Origin: UBA11986 sp031402435
GTDB taxonomy: Bacteria; Bacteroidota; Ignavibacteria; UBA10030; UBA6906
Assembly: GCA_031402435.1 (NCBI GenBank)
Contig: JANNSJ010000011.1
Coordinates: 28,295-92,294, forward strand
DNA length: 64,000 nt
Direction: 5' to 3'
The translations under genes and the position numbers were made by a program. How positions within the stretch are numbered: the stretch's first letter is position 1; each line of letters opens with the position of its first letter. Of this stretch, positions 44,558 through 53,033 are shown piece after piece. The notes beneath the pieces are model-generated. The model was not told the DNA's origin, searched no databases, and worked only from the letters and a program-made list of their open reading frames with translations.

Positions 44558-45507
44558 ATGCGTGTCAGGAATTTTTTGTAATTGAAAATGAAATAGATGA
44601 TGGCGCCGCACGACACGATGAAGTACAGGAACATACCGTAGGGATCCATGAAGATGCTTGCGAGGATATACGTCAGACCAATGTACCCGTACACGGACGA
44701 GATGAGAAGAAACATGAACGACTGCTCCCTCCGCGCGTAGACAATGCCCGCGGCGCAACAGGCCATGAGAAGAACGAAGTACACCACATCCATGTGCAGG
44801 TTGAACAGCGCCGCGAGACAGGCGATAAACAGGATGTGTGATCCGAGATTCAGCGCGGTGAAGGTGAAATGCTTCTTGATTTCGTAACGGTCAAGGACAA
44901 GCACCGTCCCGCATACGAAAGCACCAAACACCAATCCGGTAATGATCAGCGGATCTTCTGCGAAAATGCCTTCCTTCATCAAGGTCACAGGCGAAACCGA
45001 GAGTCCCAGCCACGCCGCGAGTCCGGCAATGCCCAGCGAAAGAATGCCGCGGTGATCGTAGGAATACGCGACGAAGAGAAACACCAGCGCCGGAATCAAT
45101 GCGCTGATTCCCCACCGCTCACCGAAAATTGCATATTGGAACTGCGCGTAGTTAATGACGGTGGCGAACAGGAGGCAACCCAGCAGGACAACGTAATCAC
45201 AGAGCGAGCCGGGACTTTTGACTTCTGCGTTGGAGTACGGAGGCTTCTGTCTAGTGACATACCAAAAGCACGCGCCTGTCAACAGCGTCAGAAGGCCGAT
45301 GATTGACAGATGGCCAATGGAGTTAATGTTCTGGTAGATCACTATCCCGACGCCCGTTGTAAAGAGCAGCACGCCGAAATAGAGCATCGTCCTCAACTCA
45401 TAATAGAGTGAGAACAAGGATCCGTCGTAGATGCGCGTGAGATGCGAGCGCTGATCACTGGAAATCAGCCCTTCGGTATGCAGCTTGTTGATGGTGTCAA
45501 TCTTCAT
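44554..45507 (-). CDS. DUF2157-like membrane protein
   Basis: A 317-residue membrane protein. An N-terminal cytoplasmic helix pair (DTINKLHTEGLISSDQRSHL) typical of DUF2157 is followed by eight or more membrane segments (LYFGVLLFTTGVGIVIYQNI, ISALIPALVFLFVAYSY, and others), ending in a basic YKKFLTRI. The family often pairs with a second polytopic protein, as here. Function unknown. Confidence 0.8.
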   Translation of the reverse strand: MKIDTINKLHTEGLISSDQRSHLTRIYDGSLFSLYYELRTMLYFGVLLFTTGVGIVIYQNINSIGHLSIIGLLTLLTGACFWYVTRQKPPYSNAEVKSPGSLCDYVVLLGCLLFATVINYAQFQYAIFGERWGISALIPALVFLFVAYSYDHRGILSLGIAGLAAWLGLSVSPVTLMKEGIFAEDPLIITGLVFGAFVCGTVLVLDRYEIKKHFTFTALNLGSHILFIACLAALFNLHMDVVYFVLLMACCAAGIVYARREQSFMFLLISSVYGYIGLTYILASIFMDPYGMFLYFIVSCGAIIYFIFNYKKFLTRI

Positions 45508-45533
45508 TCATTCAACCTGTCGCGTAGTGAGTG

Positions 45534-45986
45534 CTATACTCCGAACTGTCTCAGATGGTGGTCAAGATGTTTCCACATGAGCGTATCCCATTCCTGCGTC
45601 GTCATGTGACCGAAAAACGGATGCGGTTCTCTGGAGAGACCTGCTGGACCAACCTGGCTGAACTTCCGGATCAGATCAACAAGCTTCTTCTTCTCCTCCT
45701 CTGCATTGCGTTGGCCTGCAACAACGAAGTTCTTATCCGTCGGCAGGTTTTTGGAGAACGGCTCCTCGCCATTTGCCAGCTTCTTCTTTGCCATCTTGCC
45801 GAAGAGGATGCCGACCAATGTCCGTTTGAGTTTGAGTTCGTCGAGCGCAACGCGCAACGGCCTCTGCGCGTGAGTAAGCATCTGGCCTACATTCATCTTT
45901 CCCCATTCTGCTTTCGAGTTTGCAGTGAGGCGGTTAATGCGGACGATGATTTCCTGGTTGTCGGAAGTAATGAAGAGGCTTTTCAT
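45534..45986 (-). CDS. DUF1569/DinB-like protein
   Basis: A 150-residue soluble helical protein of the DinB/YfiT-like four-helix fold: MNVGQMLTHAQRPLRVALDE with the first metal-type histidine, and the closing HMTTQEWDTLMWKHLDHHLR whose HLDHH is the typical second metal site. DinB-like proteins include bacillithiol- and glutathione-dependent transferases. The ATG at 45986 is preferred; the frame to 46049 overlaps the upstream gene. Confidence 0.8.
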   Translation of the reverse strand: MKSLFITSDNQEIIVRINRLTANSKAEWGKMNVGQMLTHAQRPLRVALDELKLKRTLVGILFGKMAKKKLANGEEPFSKNLPTDKNFVVAGQRNAEEEKKKLVDLIRKFSQVGPAGLSREPHPFFGHMTTQEWDTLMWKHLDHHLRQFGV

Positions 45987-46020
45987 GTAAGCATTGTTTG
46001 GAGTTGTTTTGACTATGTGA

Positions 46021-46716
46021 TCAACAGCCAACCAAGCGAAGCTGAGCAACTTTCTTTACCAAATCTCCTCCATCAGCCACCGAAGAAAGAAACAACGTAG
46101 GTTGACTCACGTTGTAGTGTCCGCTTAGATCAATCAGCATATCCAGCCTTCCATCTCTATCCAGATCACCAGCCCAGATAAGATTAGGAGGGGCTTCCAT
46201 TGTAAAAAAAAGGATGGAAACTACAATCTGAAATTCTCCTGAGTGGAAGAGCTTCAATTGATATTTTTTTATCCAGGTATCAGTCTGGCCATCGGTCACT
46301 TCACCGTAGGCCTTCAACGAGAAATACTTGTCCCCTCCAAAACTTAGATCTTTCGATTGTGCAGGAAACAAAAACTCCCTGCCATGGAAGGATGTGAGAA
46401 CGCGTCCGGGTGTGAACTTGTCTGAACCTCTTACAAGAAATAACGGTTTCGCTTTCTTATCAGTGGAAACCTCTGTGTCCTTGTCCTCGTTGCTTGGGGC
46501 AGTTGTCTTGACACTCACTTTGGTTGAGATCAACTCGTACCCGTTGTCGGTTTTGTACAAACCAAACCACAACTCGCCCGACTTTACAGAGACCTCTCCG
46601 CTGCTAAATCGACCCGTAAACAACAGCTTGATTGATCTTTTTTGTGTTGGATGAGCTGGGGTCCCACTCCCTAACAAAAGAAGCAGGCTCAAGATCGAAA
46701 GACTTATGTACGGCAT
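46021..46716 (-). CDS. Exported protein with a calcium-loop (FG-GAP-like) motif
   Basis: A 231-residue exported protein: signal peptide MPYISLSILSLLLLLGSG, a beta-rich body with a charged insertion (NEDKDTEVSTDKKAK), and near the end IWAGDLDRDGRLDMLIDLSG. The DxDxDGxxD loop is of the type that binds calcium in FG-GAP and dockerin repeats. Only one such loop is present. The ATG at 46716 follows AAAGGGTC. Function unknown. Confidence 0.75.
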   Translation of the reverse strand: MPYISLSILSLLLLLGSGTPAHPTQKRSIKLLFTGRFSSGEVSVKSGELWFGLYKTDNGYELISTKVSVKTTAPSNEDKDTEVSTDKKAKPLFLVRGSDKFTPGRVLTSFHGREFLFPAQSKDLSFGGDKYFSLKAYGEVTDGQTDTWIKKYQLKLFHSGEFQIVVSILFFTMEAPPNLIWAGDLDRDGRLDMLIDLSGHYNVSQPTLFLSSVADGGDLVKKVAQLRLVGC

Positions 46717-46770
46717 ACTGACCCTTTCAAAATCTGACAGCAATGGCGCTTAACAAGCGTCTGATCGTAT

Positions 46771-47721
46771 TTACTCCAACGGTATCCGGCTCGCGTTCTT
46801 TACTAACCACTGGTCGAACGTCTGCAAGGCAGGATTGAGTGAACGCGAGACGTCGAGGCTTCGCCCTCCGCAATACAACTGCTCAAAGTCGCGTTTGAAC
46901 TGGATCATGTTTCCCACATCATCCGCACCGGGGAAACCAAAGCTGCGATAGACGTCAGCCGGGACGTCGTTATAGCGGACTTCCTTTCCAAGCGCCTTCG
47001 TAAGTGAAGCTGCCATCTGCGCTCCAGTCAGATGCTCGCCGGCAACGCCAACGGTCTTGCCGATGAACTCGGTGCCTCTCTTGAAAATCCCGTACGCGCA
47101 TTTGCCGATGTCATCAACTGCAATGCTCGGCATTTTCTTGTCGCCCAGAGGCATCGTGAGAGCAAGGATTCCGTCCGGACCTTTCTTGGGGCCCGAGCCG
47201 AAGAAGATCAAGTTCTCCCAATAGAACGACGTGAGCAGAAACGTGGTCGGCACGCCGAGATCGGTGAACACATGGTCTACTTCAGCCTTGGCATCGAAGT
47301 GTGGCACCTTGTATTTGCCATGCAGAGTGGGCATGCGGTTGTCGCTGAGGGGCACCGACTTGCGGACATCTTCAAACGTTGACCAGATGGCGTGTTTGAC
47401 GCCGGCATGCTGCGCCGCCTGAGCCAACGCGATTCCATTGGCAGTTTCCCGCTCCGCTGAAAAGTGCGCCCAAAAAAACGTAACGCAGTACGCACCGTAC
47501 GCGCCTTTGAATGCTCTCTTCAAACTTTCCACATCGTCGATATCGGCAGCAACGACTTCCGCTCCGAGCTTTGCAAGCTCTTTGGCTTTGGCTGAGTTGA
47601 CGTCTCTCGTGAGTGCGCGTATTGCAAAGTTGCTGTTTGGGTCGTTCAGGATTGCATGAGCAAGTCCGCCCCCTTGCGCACCTGTTGCTCCGGCTATTGC
47701 GATGATCTTCTTGTCAGGCAT
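46771..47721 (-). CDS. NmrA-like NAD(P)-binding protein
   Basis: A 316-residue short-chain-dehydrogenase-like protein of the NmrA/HSCARG type: nucleotide loop IAIAGATGAQGGGLAHAIL, then VVAADIDDVESLKRAFKGAY and VKHAIWSTFEDVRK. Such proteins sense the NADP/NADPH balance or act as reductases. A consensus site (AAGGAGAG) precedes the ATG at 47721; the longer frame to 47781 is rejected. It stands alone between a decayed T9SS gene and the exported protein. Confidence 0.88.
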   Translation of the reverse strand: MPDKKIIAIAGATGAQGGGLAHAILNDPNSNFAIRALTRDVNSAKAKELAKLGAEVVAADIDDVESLKRAFKGAYGAYCVTFFWAHFSAERETANGIALAQAAQHAGVKHAIWSTFEDVRKSVPLSDNRMPTLHGKYKVPHFDAKAEVDHVFTDLGVPTTFLLTSFYWENLIFFGSGPKKGPDGILALTMPLGDKKMPSIAVDDIGKCAYGIFKRGTEFIGKTVGVAGEHLTGAQMAASLTKALGKEVRYNDVPADVYRSFGFPGADDVGNMIQFKRDFEQLYCGGRSLDVSRSLNPALQTFDQWLVKNASRIPLE

Positions 47722-47777
47722 ACTGCTCTCCTTGTTGGGTTGGTTTGTTGGATATTTAACAACTACTTGATTTCTCG

Positions 47778-48113
47778 TCACTTAAGTAAAAGATGCTTCC
47801 TCGCCTCAGTGAATGAAACAGCCTGCAGACGACAGAAGTAAATACCACTCGCCAGATTGCGTCCATCAAGTTTTCGTTCATACATTCCCGATCCCATCTC
47901 TTCCTTCGCTATCGTTGCAACTTCTCTGCCGAGTACGTCAAAGACTTTGATGGTAACGTACGAACGCCGGGGTATTGAAAATGCAATCGTTGTTGGCGGG
48001 TTGAATGGATTTGGAAAGTTTTGGAATAGCGAGAATCGGCTTGTTTTGATATTGTTTTCCCTTACACTTGTTATGCTTCTACTGTAGTGAACGATATTCC
48101 CACCCCAACCGAT
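47778..48113 (-). pseudogene. Remnant of a T9SS-exported (YCF48-like?) protein
   Basis: An open stretch without a start, cut by an upstream stop at 48116-48114, encodes a complete T9SS sorting domain: LFQNFPNPFNPPTTIAFSIP, VTIKVFDVLGREVATIAKE, NLASGIYFCRLQAVSF and a KHLLLK end. Just before it, IGWGGNIVHYSRS looks like the last blade of a YCF48/photosystem-stability-type propeller. The rest of the gene is absent, so this is a 3' relic. Such sorting domains do not function alone without a signal peptide. Confidence 0.75.
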
Positions 48114-48174
48114 TCAAATTCTCTTTCTTGGAAATACCAGGCAATTGAACCTAGCTACTCGATAGTTGCGACTC

Positions 48175-49620
48175 TTACTTCGCCTCGCTCACCGTCTCAC
48201 TCCAGAACTTCATCAACAGATTCTTCGCTGCAACACGCCTGAATTCCGCACTGCCACGCGCATCAGAGAGCGGGGTGAACTCTGAGTCAATCAGCTTCAT
48301 TGCTTGGGTGATGGTGTCCCGATCCCATTTCTTGCCGACCAGGAACTTCTCGGCCGTCGTGGCTCTCTTTGGCCGATTCGCCATGCCGCCGTAGGCAAGC
48401 GTAATCAACCCAACGTGCATATCCGTACTCAGTTCTACTTTAAATCCCGCACTGACGGTGGAGATGTCAAGATCCTTGCGCTTCGAGACTTTGTATGATT
48501 TCACAGTCGCACGCGGACGCGGCTTCGGCAACACCACGCCGACGATAAGCTCATCGGGCTTGCGCACGGTTTGCCTGTAGCCGGTGATGAAGCCTTCCAT
48601 CGGCACTTCGCGTGTGCCGTTAACATTCTGCAGAATGATGCGCGCTCCGTACGCGAGCAACACCGGCAGCGTATCGCCAATCGGCGAGGCAGTGGCAATG
48701 TTGCCTCCGAGCGTTGCAAGGTTGCGTATTTGCTGGGAGCCGAACACCGAGAGCATATCATGAAGAGCGCCAAACCCTTCCGTGAGTGCCGGCATCAACT
48801 CGCTCAACGAAGCACCCGCTCCAATCTTCAATGCAACAACATCCTCACTGACGGTCTTCAATTCAAAGATGGCGGAAAGGTCGATGATCGATCCAATAAG
48901 TTCGTGTTTCTTGGTCACCCTCAAGGCTACGTCGGTCGCTCCGCAGATCACCGTCGCTTTGGGGTTCAATTGGCGGAGAGCAAGCGCTTCGGATAGAGCC
49001 GTCGGACGAAAATACTGTTGCCGCTCGGTCTTGATGTGCAGGGACTTCTCCTCCACGGTATGCAGCAACGCAACCATATCGCGTTCAACAAGCGTGAGAT
49101 CATCCACACCTTTATGGACACATGACTTTGCCGCCGCTTCGATGATCGGTTTGTAGCCGGTACATCTGCAAAGGTTGCCGGTCAATGCATCATCAATCTC
49201 CGCTCGTGTCGGTTGGTCATAATTTTTGTACAGTGCGAACAGGGACATGATAATTCCCGGCGTGCAATAGCCGCACTGGCTCCCGTTTGTTTCCACCATC
49301 GCGTGCTGCACTGGATGCAAATGGCCGTTCGAAGACTTGAGGTTCTCCACCGTGACAAGCTGCTTGCGATGGATCATCGGAAGGAACACAAGGCATGAGT
49401 CCACGGACTTGTACTGGATTTTCCCGTTGGCGGTCGGCTCCCCAAGCACAACGGTGCATGCGCCGCAATCACCTTCAGCGCACCCCTCCTTGACGCCCTT
49501 GTGGCCCGGCAGACTGCGAAGATAGTTCAGAACCGTCGTGGTGGGAGTGAGTTCGGGATGATCCTCAACATTGATCTTGACAATCTTTCCATCCAATACG
49601 AATGAAATCGGGGAACTCAT
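48175..49620 (-). CDS. xdhA: Xanthine dehydrogenase, FeS/FAD subunit
   Basis: A 481-residue subunit carrying electrons from molybdenum to the acceptor. The N-terminal plant-type [2Fe-2S] cluster (GCAEGDCGACTVVLGE) is followed by the second [2Fe-2S] domain (SQCGYCTPGIIMSLFALY and NLCRCTGYKPIIEAAA). The FAD-binding domain follows (AEALALRQLNPKATVICGAT and QQIRNLATLGGNIATASPIG) with the CO-dehydrogenase flavoprotein C-terminal domain. The arrangement matches XdhA of the two-subunit bacterial enzyme. It stands apart from xdhB, separated by seven to eight unrelated genes. Confidence 0.93.
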   Translation of the reverse strand: MSSPISFVLDGKIVKINVEDHPELTPTTTVLNYLRSLPGHKGVKEGCAEGDCGACTVVLGEPTANGKIQYKSVDSCLVFLPMIHRKQLVTVENLKSSNGHLHPVQHAMVETNGSQCGYCTPGIIMSLFALYKNYDQPTRAEIDDALTGNLCRCTGYKPIIEAAAKSCVHKGVDDLTLVERDMVALLHTVEEKSLHIKTERQQYFRPTALSEALALRQLNPKATVICGATDVALRVTKKHELIGSIIDLSAIFELKTVSEDVVALKIGAGASLSELMPALTEGFGALHDMLSVFGSQQIRNLATLGGNIATASPIGDTLPVLLAYGARIILQNVNGTREVPMEGFITGYRQTVRKPDELIVGVVLPKPRPRATVKSYKVSKRKDLDISTVSAGFKVELSTDMHVGLITLAYGGMANRPKRATTAEKFLVGKKWDRDTITQAMKLIDSEFTPLSDARGSAEFRRVAAKNLLMKFWSETVSEAK

Positions 49621-49798
49621 TGAGGCCTTTTGCGTGGGAAAACAGTGAAGGTGCGGCGTAAACCCTGCGTAAGTGTAGCAATTCTCTGCCCAAGTTTCAA
49701 GGGCAGGGGTATTGTCTCAATTTGGATTCTTTGACTCGCGGAGAGAACGCCATAAACGGCATGGCCGTTCATCAAGGATTGTGCATATCTGCCATGAT

Positions 49799-49941
49799 GG
49801 TCAGACAAGAATGTCTGACCTACTTCAAGGGTTGGGTCGGACAGCAAGTGAACCGAACGAGGGCTCGTCAATCCACGACCGTAGGACAGGCCTGCCCGAC
49901 AAACCGGAACCACAGATGCAGGCGGGCATTCCTGCCTGTCC
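49799..49941. repeat. Cluster of short palindromic repeats
   Basis: In the 443-base gap between xdhA and allantoinase lie the 9-bp perfect palindrome GGTCAGACAAGAATGTCTGA(CC) at 49799-49820, GTAGGACAGGCCTGCCCGAC at 49881-49900, and GCAGGCGGGCATTCCTGCCT at 49918-49937. Related sequence recurs at 57310-57390. The gap carries no gene I can support. The divergent promoters of xdhA and allantoinase should lie here. Confidence 0.6.
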
Positions 49942-50063
49942 GAAGAGCAAACCCACGAGGTTGAACAGGCTCATCTCAACATGAAGGGTTGCGTTTTGAT
50001 CTCAAAAGTTCTACTCTTACACAACAAACGACCTTCCACTGACCAGCACCGTCATTCAGCAAG

Positions 50064-51440
50064 ATGCACCATCAACCTTTTGCCCTGTACAGTAACCGCG
50101 TAGTGACTCCGGGAGGAATTCGACCGGCTGCTGTTCTTATCCTGGAAGGACGAATCGCGGGCATTGTATCAAAAGATGGAGTTCCATCGTCTTACCGGAT
50201 GGAAGATCTCGGCAACCTCGTTGTCATGCCCGGATTGGTTGACACGCATGTTCATATCAACGAACCCCGGACAGGAACTGAATGGGAAGGATTCGAAACC
50301 GCGACGAAATCAGCTGCTGCCGGAGGGATAACAACTCTTGTTGACATGCCGCTGAACAGCTTGCCCGTTACGACAACACCTGATGCTTTCAAAAAAAAAC
50401 TGGAGGCTTCAGGAGGCAAGCGGTACGTTGATTGCGGATTTTATGGGGGACTGATCCCGGGGAACGCGAACCAGCTTCCTGCACTGATCCAGGCAGGTGT
50501 GCTGGGAGTGAAAGCATTTCTTGTCCACTCCGGCATCGATGAGTTCCCGAACGCAACCGAAGTTGACTTGCGTGCTGCAATGCCAATTCTCGCAGAGAGA
50601 GACATCCCGCTTCTTGTTCACGCAGAGCTTGCATCCCATAATCTTCAATCCGCAATCCGAAATCCGAAATCGTATTTATCCTATCTCTCCTCCCGTCCAC
50701 GACAGTGGGAACAGAAGGCAATTGAGTTGATGATCCGGCTTTGCCGCGAGTACAAATGCAGAACGCATATTGTCCACCTCAGTTCTGCTGACGCCGTACC
50801 GATGTTGCGGCAGGCTCGTGCAGAAGGATTGCCGATCACTGTTGAAACCTGTCCGCACTATCTTTATTTTACAGCTGAAGAAATTCCCGACGGTGACACG
50901 CGGTTCAAATGTGCACCGCCGATCCGTGAACAGGAAAACCATGAGAGGCTCTGGCAGGCTCTGGGCGAGGGCGTCATCAACTTCATCGTCTCGGACCATT
51001 CACCATGCCCGCCGGAGATGAAACTTGTGCATGAAGGTGATTTCCAGAAAGCATGGGGCGGCATCGCATCGCTTCAACTCGGCCTCCCGATTGTCTGGAC
51101 CGAAGCGCGACACAGAGGCTTTACAATAGAGCATATCGTGAGATGGATGAGCCAGCGGCCCGCTCAACTCGTCGGACTCGAGGACAGAAAAGGTGCGATT
51201 GCTCCCGGTTATGACGCGGATTTTGTCGTCTGGGATCCTGAAGAGAAATTTACCGTAGCGTCCGAAAAAATCCACCACCGGCATCCGATGACCCCATACG
51301 AAGGGAAGAGTCTCTACGGAAAAATTGAGAGAACGTATCTCCGCGGGAATGCCATATATGAAGGCGGCAAGTTCGCGGAGCCAACTGGAACACTGCTGTT
51401 ACGACATGCTGATTCCATAAGCACCAACGGGAGGAACTGA
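50064..51440 (+). CDS. allB: Allantoinase
   Basis: Opens the hydantoin ring of allantoin to allantoate. A 458-residue amidohydrolase with the binuclear metal site: His62 and His64 in DTHVHINEP, carbamylated Lys150 in GVKAFLVHSG, His186 in LVHAEL, a further His in THIVHLSS, and Asp in VSDHSP. Length and motifs fit AllB better than dihydroorotase or hydantoinase. Residues 193-203 (NLQSAIRNPKS) are encoded by a short interspersed repeat. It is the first gene of the ureide operon, five bases before allantoicase. Confidence 0.93.
   Translation: MHHQPFALYSNRVVTPGGIRPAAVLILEGRIAGIVSKDGVPSSYRMEDLGNLVVMPGLVDTHVHINEPRTGTEWEGFETATKSAAAGGITTLVDMPLNSLPVTTTPDAFKKKLEASGGKRYVDCGFYGGLIPGNANQLPALIQAGVLGVKAFLVHSGIDEFPNATEVDLRAAMPILAERDIPLLVHAELASHNLQSAIRNPKSYLSYLSSRPRQWEQKAIELMIRLCREYKCRTHIVHLSSADAVPMLRQARAEGLPITVETCPHYLYFTAEEIPDGDTRFKCAPPIREQENHERLWQALGEGVINFIVSDHSPCPPEMKLVHEGDFQKAWGGIASLQLGLPIVWTEARHRGFTIEHIVRWMSQRPAQLVGLEDRKGAIAPGYDADFVVWDPEEKFTVASEKIHHRHPMTPYEGKSLYGKIERTYLRGNAIYEGGKFAEPTGTLLLRHADSISTNGRN
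50641..50672 (+). repeat. In-frame interspersed repeat inside allantoinase
   Basis: The 32 bases at 50641-50672 consist of three short near-copies, AATCCGCA, AATCCGAA and AATCCGAAA, a sequence type familiar as an intergenic repeat in related genomes. Here it is read through as LQSAIRNPKS without breaking the frame. Confidence 0.6.
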
Positions 51441-51444
51441 ACCA

Positions 51445-52461
51445 TTGCAGACAACTGACGTCATCATACCAGCAGGCCTTGTTGATCTCGCATCTGAACG
51501 CGTCGGCGGACAGGCGCTTCTTGCCAGCGATGAGTTCTTCGCTGAAAAAGAAAACCTGCTGAAACCCGGACGCGGTATCTTCATTCCCGATAAATATACC
51601 GACCGCGGCAAGTGGATGGACGGCTGGGAATCGCGAAGAAAGAGAGCTCCCGGCCACGACTGGTGTATCATCAAGCTGGGACTTCCCGGCATCGTCAAGA
51701 CTGTCGACATTGACACGAACTACTTCCTTGGCAACCATCCCCCGTTCGCTTCCATCGAGGCATGTGTGGCAGATGACTCGACATCAGGCAATGTGCTTGC
51801 AAGCGACGACACACGTTGGATGGAAATTCTTCCGAAATCGCCACTCAAACCTGGATCTCAGAACATCTTCCAGATCATCAACACGCAACGTTGGACGCAC
51901 CTTCGTTTGCACATTTATCCTGATGGCGGCGTGGCGAGATTTCGCGTCTATGGAGAAGTGGTCCCCGATTGGAGCAAGCATGCGCAGAACGACCCCGTTG
52001 ATCTTGCCGCCGTGGAGAATGGCAGCGTTGTCGTTGCGACAAGCGATATGTTCTTCGGTGTTGGCCAGAACCTTACCATGCCCGGTCGTGCCGCAAACAT
52101 GGGAGACGGGTGGGAAACAAAACGCCGTCGTGGACCGGGATATGATTGGGCAATCATCCGGCTGGGAAAATCCGGAGTGATCCAAAAAATTGAAGTTGAT
52201 ACGAACCATTTCAAGGGCAACTATCCCGACCAGTGCTCTCTTGAAGGATGTCACGCTCCTGACGCAACCATCGAAGCGCTGAAATCACCATCCACCCAGT
52301 GGAAGGAATTGCTCCCGAAGACAAAACTCCACGCAGACACCAGGCATTTTTTTGAAAAGGAATTAAGCGAGATCGGATTATGCTCGCATGTAAGGATTAA
52401 TATTTATCCCGATGGTGGAGTGAGCCGGCTGCGGGTGTGGGGGTTGCGAAATGATGGGTGA
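51445..52461 (+). CDS. alc: Allantoicase
   Basis: Hydrolyses allantoate to ureidoglycolate and urea. A 338-residue protein built of two homologous beta-sandwich halves, each with a DGWE(S/T)(R/K)R(K/R)R block (residues 51-66 and 213-228), then DW-I-I-LG, VDTN-F-GN-P and HLRLHIYPDGGVARFRVYG / HVRINIYPDGGVSRLRVWG. The start is TTG at 51445 with GGGAGG before it. The urea and ureidoglycolate produced have no obvious dedicated enzyme in the window (no urease or ureidoglycolate lyase). Confidence 0.95.
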   Translation: MQTTDVIIPAGLVDLASERVGGQALLASDEFFAEKENLLKPGRGIFIPDKYTDRGKWMDGWESRRKRAPGHDWCIIKLGLPGIVKTVDIDTNYFLGNHPPFASIEACVADDSTSGNVLASDDTRWMEILPKSPLKPGSQNIFQIINTQRWTHLRLHIYPDGGVARFRVYGEVVPDWSKHAQNDPVDLAAVENGSVVVATSDMFFGVGQNLTMPGRAANMGDGWETKRRRGPGYDWAIIRLGKSGVIQKIEVDTNHFKGNYPDQCSLEGCHAPDATIEALKSPSTQWKELLPKTKLHADTRHFFEKELSEIGLCSHVRINIYPDGGVSRLRVWGLRNDG

Positions 52462-52474
52462 TAGTACCGTCTAC

Positions 52475-52519
52475 GTCACCCCAAGCGATGGTGAGCGAAG
52501 TCGAACCACGAGGGGTGAC
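52475..52519. repeat. Interspersed palindromic element (GAGCGAAGTCGAA type)
   Basis: GTCACCCC (52475-52482) and GGGGTGAC (52512-52519) are perfect 8-bp inverted ends around AAGCGATGGTGAGCGAAGTCG. The right end (GAGGGG) stands ten bases before the OHCU decarboxylase ATG and serves as its ribosome binding site. Family members are at 35523-35545 and 63673-63694. Confidence 0.7.
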
Positions 52520-52520
52520 A

Positions 52521-53033
52521 ATGACGCTTGAAGAACTCAACCATCTTTCACGCACAGAAGCCGCCCTGGTTCTCTCACGCTGCTGCGGCTCCGCCCAGTG
52601 GGCAAAGACTATGTCTTTGAAGAGACCATTCTTTGAAGAAGGAGATATGTTCAAGGCGGCGGAGTCGGTGTGGAAACGCCTCTCCCCCATTGATTGGAAG
52701 GAAGCGTTCGCCCATCATCCGAAGATCGGCGACATCAAGTCGCTGCGGGAGAAATTCCCTTCAACCAAGATATGGGCGGAAGGTGAACAATCGGGCGCAA
52801 ACAACGCTTCGGAAGAAATACTACAACAACTGGTAACGCACAACAATGAGTACGAGAAAAGGTTTGGTTATATCTTTATTGTGTGCGCAACCGGAAAAAG
52901 TGCAGAAGAGATGCTCGTGCTGTTGAAGCAGCGTCTGCTGAACCCTCCTGCAGAGGAGCTTGCCATCGCTGCGGAGGAACAGTGTAAGATTACAAAGCTG
53001 CGCCTGGAAAAACTTCTTGGGACAACGTCATGA
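52521..53033 (+). CDS. uraD: OHCU decarboxylase
   Basis: Decarboxylates 2-oxo-4-hydroxy-4-carboxy-5-ureidoimidazoline to S-allantoin. A 170-residue helical protein: LNHLSRTEAALVLSRCCGSA, the catalytic histidine and glutamate in FAHHPKIGD and following, and EYEKRFGYIFIVCATGKSAE. The ATG at 52521 gives the expected family length; a frame open from 52458 includes the repeat element and is not conserved. It overlaps the ankyrin gene by ATGA. Confidence 0.93.
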   Translation: MTLEELNHLSRTEAALVLSRCCGSAQWAKTMSLKRPFFEEGDMFKAAESVWKRLSPIDWKEAFAHHPKIGDIKSLREKFPSTKIWAEGEQSGANNASEEILQQLVTHNNEYEKRFGYIFIVCATGKSAEEMLVLLKQRLLNPPAEELAIAAEEQCKITKLRLEKLLGTTS

